This document shows positions 18,446 through 26,497 of a DNA stretch of 64,000 nucleotides, piece after piece. The translations under genes were made by a program, and so were the position numbers. Where the stretch lies: the NCBI RefSeq assembly GCF_003600645.1, contig NZ_CP032482.1:558001-622000 (forward strand). The letters are read 5' to 3'. The notes under the pieces are model-generated. The model did no database searches, was not told the origin of the DNA, and saw nothing but the letters and a program-made list of their open reading frames with translations. The DNA comes from Yersinia rochesterensis (lineage in GTDB: Bacteria; Pseudomonadota; Gammaproteobacteria; Enterobacterales; Enterobacteriaceae). Numbering within the stretch: position 1 is the first letter of the stretch; each line of letters opens with the position of its first letter.

Positions 18446-18921
18446 TAATCTTCTCCTCGTACTAAGGTGAAGAAATCAACTTTGCTGGTGGCGATAGCTT
18501 GGGCGCGTAATTCCCGCCGTTCTTGCTGTATCGCCGCCAGTGGGTGAATGACGGTTTTCAGTAACAATTCACTCAGGCCAGCAGGTTTACCGTTAATTAT
18601 TGAAAGCTGTAATAACGCATCCAACACGGCGCAAAGTTCTGCATGGGGCTTATTGCGCCCGGCAATGTAGCTGTAGCCGTAGGTGTCCGCGTTATCGTCG
18701 AGTTTGATAACCGCGCGGGTGATGGTCATATCGCCCAGAATAAATCGGCGGCCAGTACCGCCCATCCGCGCCTGCAATTGGTTTAAACCAATTTCGGGAG
18801 CGCGAATGACTTGATATTGCGGTGATAGATTCAAAGGTTGCCAATGGGCAAGTAATTGCGCCGGTTGGCTGTGGGCCAACACTGACATCCAGCCTTGCCG
18901 CGTGTTCGAGGTACTTTCCAT
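18445..18921 (-). CDS. phnG: C-P lyase core subunit PhnG
   Basis: The 158-residue protein has RPxEIGL- and RMGGTGRRFILGDMT-type segments typical of PhnG, followed by GYSYIAGRNKPHAELCAVLDAL. It belongs to the core complex that makes the ribose phosphonate triphosphate. The ATG directly follows the TAA of phnF. Confidence 0.93.
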   Translation of the reverse strand: MESTSNTRQGWMSVLAHSQPAQLLAHWQPLNLSPQYQVIRAPEIGLNQLQARMGGTGRRFILGDMTITRAVIKLDDNADTYGYSYIAGRNKPHAELCAVLDALLQLSIINGKPAGLSELLLKTVIHPLAAIQQERRELRAQAIATSKVDFFTLVRGED

Positions 18922-19647
18922 TTAGTGCTCCATGGTCAGTTCAATCATGTCAGCGCGGGTCAGACTGACGGAATACTCCGCCACCTGCTGGCTAGCAACT
19001 CCAATATTCAAGGTGCGCACACAGAGCAATGGGGCGTGGGTGGCGATTTCCAGCAAGCGGCTCTCTTTGGCTTGAGCACGGCGTGCGCTGATGCGAGTTT
19101 GGCTACGGCTTAATGGCTGTTGTAGATGTTGGGCGATGAATTGATGCAGTGAGCCGGAGTTAAACTGCTGTAATGCAGGCCACCAATTCAGGTCTGGCAG
19201 GTAGTGATCAATAACACAGACTGGGACACCATTGACTCGGCGCAAGGTGCGCAAATGAATCACTGTCGTCCCTTCATCCAAAGACAGAGCTTTGGCGACA
19301 TGCTCAATACAGGGGCGTAAAACCGCGAGTAAGCGCTCACTGGTGGGGTCACTGCCCTGATCTAATAAGTTTTGGCTAAAGCGCGCATTGGCATGCAGCG
19401 GATAATCATAAGGGCGCATCAACACCAGAATGCCGATGCCCTGCCGGCGTTGCAGCCAGCCGCGCTCGACCAGTTCATCGACGGCGCGGCGCAGAGTATG
19501 GCGATTCACCTGATAGCGTTCAGCCAATTGTTGCTCGGAAGGCAGATAGTCGCCACAGCGATAAGCGCCGCGCAACTCTTGCTCTAACTGGGCCGCAATT
19601 TGTTGATAGCGGGTGGGATAACTGGTCGGTGGTCTAGATAAGTGCAT
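18922..19647 (-). CDS. phnF: GntR-family regulator PhnF
   Basis: From ATG 19647 the protein has 241 residues and starts MHLSRPPTSYPTRYQQIA, the same length and start as E. coli PhnF; the open frame continues 23 codons upstream without support. It has an N-terminal winged helix-turn-helix (EQQLAERYQVNRHTLRRAVD) and a C-terminal UTRA ligand domain. It probably controls the phn operon as its first gene. Confidence 0.93.
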   Translation of the reverse strand: MHLSRPPTSYPTRYQQIAAQLEQELRGAYRCGDYLPSEQQLAERYQVNRHTLRRAVDELVERGWLQRRQGIGILVLMRPYDYPLHANARFSQNLLDQGSDPTSERLLAVLRPCIEHVAKALSLDEGTTVIHLRTLRRVNGVPVCVIDHYLPDLNWWPALQQFNSGSLHQFIAQHLQQPLSRSQTRISARRAQAKESRLLEIATHAPLLCVRTLNIGVASQQVAEYSVSLTRADMIELTMEH

Positions 19648-19961
19648 GGCAGATAACCCTTCTCTGTGTATCAACACTCCCGACAGCCATCCACACTGAA
19701 ACAACAAAAGTAGCAATATTGATGAGCAGGTGGCGGAGGGTCATGGTGATAGCCCGTAAGTTTTCTCACCGCTATGCTGGCGGTTTTTAATGACAGTAGG
19801 GTTAAGCTGAGATGGCAGAACGATGAAGTTTTACGCGGTTGATAACGCGATTTTTACAAGGGAAAGTGTATTTTGGGGGGAGATATGAACAGCGATAGCC
19901 ACCACCATTCTGCGCATTGGAAAGCACAGAATGGAATAGTGAACAGAATGGCTAAAATAAA
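19648..19961. promoter_or_regulatory. phn promoter region and phnF-nrdG gap
   Basis: The 314-bp gap upstream of phnF should hold the phn promoter. On the minus strand a perfect Pho-box half CTGTCAT (19790-19796) is followed by an A-rich spacer and a degenerate second half, so PhoB control is possible but weakly supported. An imperfect hairpin with arms ccattctg and cagaatgg (about 19908-19935) lies downstream of nrdG and lacks a clear U-run. Confidence 0.4.
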
Positions 19962-20426
19962 TTACCGCAGGTGATGGATAACTTGGTTACCGCTGCCGCG
20001 CCAGATAAGTGAAGGGTCTTTTAGGTCTTGCACAAATTTACCATCGACCAGTACATTAATTAAATCAACCACTTGTAGCTGCTCGATGGTCAGTTCAGCC
20101 AGTGTATAGCCGGTCCAGACCCAAATATCTTTGCCGTCGCACTCTTGGCGTACACGTTTTACCAATTGCAGAATGGCGGGCAGATTTTGCGGATGTAGCG
20201 GATCACCGCCGGAGAGGGATAACCCTTGCCGATGGATGCGCGAGTCATTCAGATCCGCAACTATCCGATCTTCCATTTCTTGGGTAAATGGTTTACCCGA
20301 ATTCAGTCGCCAGGTGCTTTTGTTATAACAGCCCACACACTCGTGCACACAGCCGGAGACAAACAGTGTGCAGCGGGTGCCGGGGCCGTTGATGACATCG
20401 ACTGGATAATATTGGTGATAATTCAA
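19962..20426 (-). CDS. nrdG: Anaerobic ribonucleotide reductase activating protein NrdG
   Basis: The 154-residue radical-SAM protein has CVHECVGC (CX3CX2C, about residues 26-33) for the 4Fe-4S cluster and SLSGGDPL for SAM binding. It generates the glycyl radical on NrdD using SAM. It follows nrdD by 8 bp. Confidence 0.95.
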   Translation of the reverse strand: MNYHQYYPVDVINGPGTRCTLFVSGCVHECVGCYNKSTWRLNSGKPFTQEMEDRIVADLNDSRIHRQGLSLSGGDPLHPQNLPAILQLVKRVRQECDGKDIWVWTGYTLAELTIEQLQVVDLINVLVDGKFVQDLKDPSLIWRGSGNQVIHHLR

Positions 20427-20434
20427 TGTGATAA

Positions 20435-22573
20435 TCAGCCCAGTTGTCCGTTTGCCAAATGCTTAACGCGGCGCTTCACTTCTTCTTGTTTACCGGCGTT
20501 AAATGGCCGTGCATCCGGGCTGCCTAAATAACCACATACCCGACGGGTGACCGACACTTTCGACGGCTCATGATTACCACATTTCGGGCAGGTGAAACCC
20601 TTGCTGGTACAAGAGAATTCGCCGGTAAAACCGCATTCATAACATTCATCAATCGGCGTATTGGTGCCGTAATAAGGCACTCGGCTGTAGCTGTAATCCC
20701 AGACATCCTCTAGCGCTCTGAGGTTGTGCTGCAAGTTCGGGTATTCGCCGTAACAAATGAAACCGCCGTTAGCCAATGGTGGATAAGGCGCTTCGAAGTC
20801 CAGTTTGTCATACGGATTAACTTTCTTTTCAACATCCAGATGGAAGCTGTTGGTGTAATAGCCTTTGTCGGTGACACCCTCGACCACACCAAATTCTGCG
20901 GTATCCAGACGGCAGAAACGATCACACAGGTTTTCACTTGGCGTGCTGTACAAACTAAAGGCGTAGCCGGTTTCTTCTTTCCAGTTATCAGTGGCTTGTC
21001 TCATGCGTTCGACGATAGCCACGCCTTTTTCACGTAATTTTTCGTCATCAAAGACATGTGCATGATGACCAAACAGGGCATTAACTGTTTCATGAATACC
21101 AATGAAGCCCAGAGAGATAGATGCGCGGCCGTTTTTAAAGATTTCTGAAATATTATCATCCGCTTGCAAGCGCACCCCACAAGCCCCCTCCATATATAGG
21201 ATAGGAGCCACGCGAGCTTTGATCCCTTCCAGACGCGCAATGCGGGTCATCAGGGCCTTCTTGGCTAGCAACAGGCGCTCATCCAGCAATTGCCAGAATT
21301 TTGCTTCATCGCCCTGGGCTTCCAATGCAATACGCGGCAGGTTAAGACTAATAACCCCAAGGTTATTACGGCCATCGTGGATTTGCTTGCCATCTTCTTC
21401 ATACACACCCAAGAAGCTGCGGCAGCCCATTGGCGTTTTGAAAGAGCCAGTAACTTTAACCACTTGATCATAATTGAGAATATCTGGATACATGCGCTTG
21501 GTTGCGCACTCTAGCGCCAACTGTTTGATATCGTAGTTGGCATCGCCAAATTTATGGTTTAGACCATCACGGATAGCAAAAACCAGTTTCGGGAACACTG
21601 CGGTTTTGCGATTTTTGCCCAAACCGGCAATGCGATTACGCAGAATCGCCTGCTGAATCATGCGCGATTGCCAGCTAGTGCCCAGCCCGAAGCCGAAAGT
21701 GACAAACGGCGTCTGGCCATTGGCGGTATGCAGGGTATTGACTTCATATTCCAGTGATTGGAATGCGTCGTAGCACTCTTTTTCAGTACGCGACATAGCA
21801 TAACCGGCGGCATCGGGGATCTGCCACTCTTCGGCTACCGCCTTATGTTTGTTAAAGCTTTCCGTGACAAATGGCGCCAGGACTTCATCAATACGGTTAA
21901 TGGTTGTGCCGCCATAGATATGGCTGGCGACCTGCGCAATAATCTGAGCGGTCACTGCGGTGGCGGTAGAAATGGATTTTGGCGGCTCAATTTCCGCATT
22001 ACCCATTTTAAAACCTTGGGTCAGCATGCCATTAAGGTCAATCAGCATGCAGTTGAACATGGGGAAGAACGGCGCGTAATCCAAATCGTGGTAGTGAATT
22101 TCACCGCGCTCATGAGCCAAAACCACATCCCGTGGCAAAATATGTTGTTTGGCGTAATGTTTCGCGACAATACCGGCCAGCAGATCCCGCTGAGTTGGGA
22201 TGACTTTGCTGTCTTTATTCGCATTTTCGTTCAGCAGCGCTTGGTTACTTTGCTCTACCAGACCGCGAATTTCCTGATTCAGGCGACCACGCAGTTCGCG
22301 CGAGATATCCCGGTCATGGCGATACTCGATATAAGCTCGGGCGAGCTGCTTATATTGACCGGCCATCAGTTGGTTTTCTACCGCAGTTTGGATGTCGCGG
22401 ATATCAACTTTCGACTGGTTCTCCATCGTCTGAGCGACCACACGAGCAACAGTTGCACAATAATCTGCGTCTACCACGCCAACTGCCAGCGCTGCGCGCT
22501 CGACCGCTTCCTTGATTCGCACCTCATCAAAAGGTACCTGACAACCGTCCCGTTTAATCACTACTGTTTTCAC
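20435..22573 (-). CDS. nrdD: Anaerobic ribonucleoside-triphosphate reductase NrdD
   Basis: From GTG 22573 the protein has 712 residues, exactly the E. coli NrdD length, and starts VKTVVIKRDGCQVPF; AGGAG lies 8 bp upstream. It contains an N-terminal ATP-cone, the glycyl-radical-enzyme barrel, a zinc site CYECGF...CPKCG near the C-terminus and the glycyl radical motif RRVCGYLG. It makes dNTPs from NTPs without oxygen. The open frame extends 18 codons upstream, but these are not conserved. Confidence 0.95.
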   Translation of the reverse strand: MKTVVIKRDGCQVPFDEVRIKEAVERAALAVGVVDADYCATVARVVAQTMENQSKVDIRDIQTAVENQLMAGQYKQLARAYIEYRHDRDISRELRGRLNQEIRGLVEQSNQALLNENANKDSKVIPTQRDLLAGIVAKHYAKQHILPRDVVLAHERGEIHYHDLDYAPFFPMFNCMLIDLNGMLTQGFKMGNAEIEPPKSISTATAVTAQIIAQVASHIYGGTTINRIDEVLAPFVTESFNKHKAVAEEWQIPDAAGYAMSRTEKECYDAFQSLEYEVNTLHTANGQTPFVTFGFGLGTSWQSRMIQQAILRNRIAGLGKNRKTAVFPKLVFAIRDGLNHKFGDANYDIKQLALECATKRMYPDILNYDQVVKVTGSFKTPMGCRSFLGVYEEDGKQIHDGRNNLGVISLNLPRIALEAQGDEAKFWQLLDERLLLAKKALMTRIARLEGIKARVAPILYMEGACGVRLQADDNISEIFKNGRASISLGFIGIHETVNALFGHHAHVFDDEKLREKGVAIVERMRQATDNWKEETGYAFSLYSTPSENLCDRFCRLDTAEFGVVEGVTDKGYYTNSFHLDVEKKVNPYDKLDFEAPYPPLANGGFICYGEYPNLQHNLRALEDVWDYSYSRVPYYGTNTPIDECYECGFTGEFSCTSKGFTCPKCGNHEPSKVSVTRRVCGYLGSPDARPFNAGKQEEVKRRVKHLANGQLG

Positions 22574-22963
22574 AATGTCGCTCCTGTTTACTGCCGCAAA
22601 GGTTATCCACAAGACAACCCGCAGCACATCAGGGTTGCGAGGGGGTGTGGATGATTTTGTGGATAACTACTACATATGGGTTTTTAAATCACTAGAAGCA
22701 CTATATATAGGTGGCGGTAAACAAGTTTGACTTAGGACAAGGAAAACAGCGTTAGGTTACTCCCTGTTCAGAGCACCCCAAAATAGGCATTTTTATGCCG
22801 CCTTTTTGTACAGGACGACATAAGTCAGCGCCACTGCGGATTGGTGGCGGTGATTAAGGGGTTTTAGTTGATGTGATTGTGTGTACAAATTCAGTATAAA
22901 TTTGATATTTCGCAAGCTGCTGTTAGCTTACTTGAAGCATGATTGGCAATTGAAGGAGAAATG
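22574..22963. promoter_or_regulatory. nrdDG promoter region
   Basis: This 390-bp gap lies upstream of nrdD and downstream of the ABC-transporter operon. No gene is seen. It contains two DnaA/tta-tccaca-like stretches near 22604 and 22660 and the candidate NrdR boxes listed separately. Anaerobic control by FNR is expected for this operon in relatives, but no convincing full FNR palindrome was found; only a half-like ttgatgtgattgtg near 22868. Confidence 0.5.
22666..22711. promoter_or_regulatory. Paired NrdR-box-like sites
   Basis: actactacatatggg (22666-22680) and gcactatatatagg (22698-22711) resemble the NrdR-box pattern (ACW-ATATAGWGT-like) and are spaced by about 31-32 bp centre to centre, the three-turn spacing typical of paired NrdR boxes upstream of ribonucleotide reductase operons. 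Confidence 0.55.
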
Positions 22964-23680
22964 TTACCCCATAAAATGTTCCGCTAACTCAAGATCCCGC
23001 CGCGTAAACTCTCTTACAATCTTCCCACTCTCCATCATGGCTGCGCGCTCGGACATGTGTGCGACCACATCACTGTCATGGCTAACCAGCAAATAGGTCA
23101 TGCCGTGTTCGCGTTTCAAGTGATTGAGTAAGTTGAGAATTTCTGCCTGAACTGACATATCTAATGCTGAAGTCGGCTCATCCAGCAGCAACAGTTTGGG
23201 CCGCAATAACAGGGCGCGGGCGATGGCAATCCGCTGGCGCTGGCCGCCGGAGAATTGATGAGGGTAGCGCTGTGCCGCAGAAGCCGGTAAGCCCACTTGC
23301 TCTAAAGCTTGATCAATTCGCTGCTGAATATGTTGCTCGCCATGAATCTTTAGCGGCTCACCCAATGTGCGCTGAATATTATGCTGAGGATGGAGAGAAG
23401 CATAAGGGTCTTGGAACACCATCTGCACCTCTTTGCGCAGTTGGCCGGTAAAACGGTGCCCTGGTTGCAAAGGTTGGCCCAGCAAGGTTATCTCGCCTTG
23501 CCACTCGCGCTGCAAGCCCGCCAGAGTGCGTAATACGGTAGATTTACCACAGCCAGATGCGCCAATCAGACTGAAAGTTTCACCCTCTTCAACGGTAAAA
23601 CTGACCGACTCAACCGCCGTTTTCAACTGATTTTTTTGAGCAAAACTGACCCGTAGATTTTTGACTTCAATCAGTGCCAC
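22964..23680 (-). CDS. Oligopeptide/nickel-type ABC transporter ATPase (DppF/OppF-like)
   Basis: The 238-residue ATPase has Walker A GASGCGKST, signature FSGGQRQRIAIARA, Walker B LLLLDEPTSALD and the DppF-type family context. The start is GTG, inside the end of the preceding ATPase gene (14-bp overlap). It is the last gene of a five-gene leftward operon. Together with the other ATPase it energises the permease pair. The usual C-terminal oligopeptide extension of about 60-80 residues is missing or short. Confidence 0.88.
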   Translation of the reverse strand: MALIEVKNLRVSFAQKNQLKTAVESVSFTVEEGETFSLIGASGCGKSTVLRTLAGLQREWQGEITLLGQPLQPGHRFTGQLRKEVQMVFQDPYASLHPQHNIQRTLGEPLKIHGEQHIQQRIDQALEQVGLPASAAQRYPHQFSGGQRQRIAIARALLLRPKLLLLDEPTSALDMSVQAEILNLLNHLKREHGMTYLLVSHDSDVVAHMSERAAMMESGKIVREFTRRDLELAEHFMG

Positions 23681-24545
23681 GGGAACCTCCAGAGAAATCA
23701 GCGCTGCGATCTAATACTGGTAAATCAGTGCCATAGGTGCTGGCGTTCGGGCGGCAGGCCCACAAAGTATGGGTATAAGGGTGGGTTGAATGGGGTAAGT
23801 CAGCCGCCGCGCCTTGATCCACCAGTTTCCCCTGATACATCACTAACACCCGATGGCAATGCTCGGCAACCAGCGGAAGATCGTGGCTTATCAGCAACAA
23901 ACTCATATTGCGCTGCTCAGTCTGCTCGACAATCAACTCCAATATTTGGTTGCGCAGTTTGGCATCCAATGCGGAGGTGGGTTCATCAGCAATTAATACC
24001 CGTGGGTTATTCACCAAAGCGATGGCTAACATCGCCCGTTGGCCCATGCCACCCGAAAGTTGGCCGGGATAACTGTGCCAGGCACTGGCATTTAGCCCGA
24101 CCGAGGCGAGCGCATTTAATACCCGCTCGCGGGTATCCGCACCGGAAAGCGCATTATGCAGCAGCAGAGATTCTTCAATTTGTTTCCCCACGGTGCGCAC
24201 CGGATTCAGTGCATAGCGCGGGTCTTGCAGCACCATGGCAATTTCACTGCCACGTAATGCGGCCCATTGCTTTGGTTTCAACTGCAGTAAATCGTGTTCA
24301 GTAACTTGACCAGCATTGCCCTGTGCGTCGGTGTTATCCGCATAATAACTCAGCTTTTTGGCACTGACTTTGCCCGGCGTGCGCACTAACCCCATCAACG
24401 CTCTGGCGGTAATGGATTTGCCCGAGCCGGACTCTCCCACCAACGCAACCCGCTCGTGGCCGAGATGGAATGAAATATTATCCACCACCCGCTGTTGTTG
24501 GAAATCGACACAGAGATTGTCGACGGCAAAAATTTTATCAGTCAT
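23667..24545 (-). CDS. Oligopeptide/nickel-type ABC transporter ATPase (DppD/OppD-like)
   Basis: From ATG 24545 the protein is 292 residues. It has Walker A GESGSGKSITA, signature LSGGMGQRAMLA, Walker B VLIADEPTSALD and H-loop LLISHDLPLV. The C-terminus keeps the HPYTHTLWACRPN segment typical of the oligo_HPY extension, but lacks the full cysteine-rich Fe-S motif. The start overlaps the permease stop by 8 bp; the longer frame from 24575 is not supported. Confidence 0.88.
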   Translation of the reverse strand: MTDKIFAVDNLCVDFQQQRVVDNISFHLGHERVALVGESGSGKSITARALMGLVRTPGKVSAKKLSYYADNTDAQGNAGQVTEHDLLQLKPKQWAALRGSEIAMVLQDPRYALNPVRTVGKQIEESLLLHNALSGADTRERVLNALASVGLNASAWHSYPGQLSGGMGQRAMLAIALVNNPRVLIADEPTSALDAKLRNQILELIVEQTEQRNMSLLLISHDLPLVAEHCHRVLVMYQGKLVDQGAAADLPHSTHPYTHTLWACRPNASTYGTDLPVLDRSADFSGGSRGTD

Positions 24546-25371
24546 GGTGAGGGTCCAAAATATCGCGCAGGCCATCGCCTAACAGATTAAATGCCATGCT
24601 GCTCAGTAAGATAGCGCAGCCCGGAATCGCGGCAATCCACCATTGGTCAAAAATAACCTGCATGCCGTCGGCGACCATAGATCCCCATTCTGACATCGGC
24701 GAGCGAGCACCTAACCCAAGGAAACCAAGCCCGGCAGCGGCTAAGATGATCCCGGCTAAATCTAATGCCAGCCGCACCACTGCCGAGGGGAGGCACATAG
24801 GCAGAATATGGCCCCACAGCAGCCGCAACCCTTTGATTCCCATCATTTCAGCGGCGGCCAGATAATCACTTTTACGCAGTAATTGAATCTCTGCTCTGGC
24901 CTGACGGGCATAGGCCGGCCAGGTGGTCAGCGCCAATGCCAGTGCGCCGTTAATTAAACCGGGGCCGAGCATGGCGACGAAAGCAAAAGCCAGAATCAGA
25001 CGCGGCATCGACATCACCACATCAGTGACGCGCATCAGAATACGTTCGAGCCAGCCGCCGTAATAGCCGGAAAGCACCCCGACCAGCAAACCCAGCGGCA
25101 GGGTTATCACGGTCACCAGCAGCACCAGCCCCAAGGTTGGGCGCGTCCCGTAAATCAGGCGCGACAGCATATCGCGGCCATAGCTGTCAGTCCCCAACCA
25201 GTGGTCGCGACCCGGTGGTAGCAGGCGGTCAGCCGCGTTTTGCCAGTTGGGATCAAAGGGTGCCAGCCACGGGGCGAAAATCGCGATGAACACCAGCAAG
25301 GAGAGAATAAACAGCCCGATGCTGGTGGAGGGCGAACGTTTCAGTGCATGGAAGAATTTTGTCATTGGCAT
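24538..25371 (-). CDS. Oligopeptide/nickel-type ABC transporter permease (DppC-like)
   Basis: The 277-residue membrane protein has an N-terminal span, the DppC signature region LGTDSYGRDMLSRLIYGTR near residue 60 and a BPD_transp_1 core with about five further spans. It is coupled to the downstream ATPase gene by overlap and starts 1 bp after the upstream permease stop. Confidence 0.9.
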   Translation of the reverse strand: MPMTKFFHALKRSPSTSIGLFILSLLVFIAIFAPWLAPFDPNWQNAADRLLPPGRDHWLGTDSYGRDMLSRLIYGTRPTLGLVLLVTVITLPLGLLVGVLSGYYGGWLERILMRVTDVVMSMPRLILAFAFVAMLGPGLINGALALALTTWPAYARQARAEIQLLRKSDYLAAAEMMGIKGLRLLWGHILPMCLPSAVVRLALDLAGIILAAAGLGFLGLGARSPMSEWGSMVADGMQVIFDQWWIAAIPGCAILLSSMAFNLLGDGLRDILDPHHD

Positions 25372-25372
25372 A

Positions 25373-26422
25373 TCAGCGCGTTCTCGGATCCAGCAAGCGA
25401 ACCAGCAGATCCGTCACATTGTTAATCAAAATAAAGCACATACCGAGCAACAGTGTCCCGCCCATAATGGCGGTGGTATCGCCGGCAAACAGCGCGCTGG
25501 TGAGGTAGCGGCCAATGCCCGGCCAGGCAAAGACAGTTTCGGTTAACACTGCGCCCTCCAACATGCTGGTATAGGCCAGCGCAATCACTGTCAGCAAAGT
25601 GCCGCGAATATTCGGCAACACGTGCGTGAGTAAAATGCGCATCTCACCCGCGCCTTTGGCTCTTGCCAACGTAATGTACTCTTTATTCAGCTCACTCAAG
25701 CAGGCCGAGCGCGTCAGGCGAGTAATACTGGCCAGCGCGTAGTAAGAGAGCAGGGCAACCGGCAAGATCAAATGAGCGACGGCATTGCCAAAGGCACCGG
25801 CATCACCGGAGCGCCAGGTATCAATCAGGGCAAAACCGGTTTTTGCTTCCACGGTATATTGATAAATATCATCGAGGCGGCCAGGGCCGGGGCTCCATTG
25901 CAGCCGGGCATAAAATAGCAACAGCATCAACAGACCGAGCCAGAAGATGGGCACGGAGTTCCCCAGCAATGTCATAAAGCGGATAGTGGCATCCAGCTTG
26001 CTACCGGCCCAGCGGGCGCACAACAAGCCGAGGATAACCCCCAGTGCGGCACCAATCACCAGTGATAATGTTGCCAGTTCCAATGAGGCTGGGAAAACGG
26101 TCAGCAAGTCTTGCAACACTGGCTGACCGCTAGCGCTGGCAATGCCGAGATCGCCATGAGCCAGCCGCTCGAGATAATGCCAGAACTGCACGGGTAGCGA
26201 TTGATCCAGCCCAAGCTGGTGTTTAACTTGCTGATAAGTGGCTTCACTGGCGTGGTCGCCCACGATTTGCAACACCCGGTCCACCGGCGACAGCGCCGAC
26301 AGGAAAAAGGTGATAACCAGTAGACCGAACAAGGTCAGGGCCAGGGTCAATAACCCCTGTAAAAACCCCCAAAGACGACGCCGGGATAGCGTTCCCGGCG
26401 TTTGATTTAGTGCTACAGACAT
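25373..26422 (-). CDS. Oligopeptide/nickel-type ABC transporter permease (DppB-like)
   Basis: The 349-residue membrane protein has about six spans and the DppB-type segment LGLDQSLPVQFWHYLERLAHGDLG in its first periplasmic loop, followed by the conserved inner-membrane domain ending in ITNVTDLLVRLLDPR-like sequence. It is slightly longer than typical DppB (~339). It pairs with the DppC-like permease. Confidence 0.9.
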   Translation of the reverse strand: MSVALNQTPGTLSRRRLWGFLQGLLTLALTLFGLLVITFFLSALSPVDRVLQIVGDHASEATYQQVKHQLGLDQSLPVQFWHYLERLAHGDLGIASASGQPVLQDLLTVFPASLELATLSLVIGAALGVILGLLCARWAGSKLDATIRFMTLLGNSVPIFWLGLLMLLLFYARLQWSPGPGRLDDIYQYTVEAKTGFALIDTWRSGDAGAFGNAVAHLILPVALLSYYALASITRLTRSACLSELNKEYITLARAKGAGEMRILLTHVLPNIRGTLLTVIALAYTSMLEGAVLTETVFAWPGIGRYLTSALFAGDTTAIMGGTLLLGMCFILINNVTDLLVRLLDPRTR

Positions 26423-26497
26423 TAACTAGCAACTCACTATTTCATGATTACATTTATCTATATATCAACCCGTTATGCCAAGTATGAAAGGCATAGG

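Noticed and set aside
22860..22882. FNR box before nrdD
   Set aside because: Only one half (ttgat) matches; the second half ttgtg does not complete the palindrome.
24546..24575. Upstream start for the DppD-like ATPase
   Set aside because: It would extend further into the permease gene, and the family begins at MTDKIFAVDNL.
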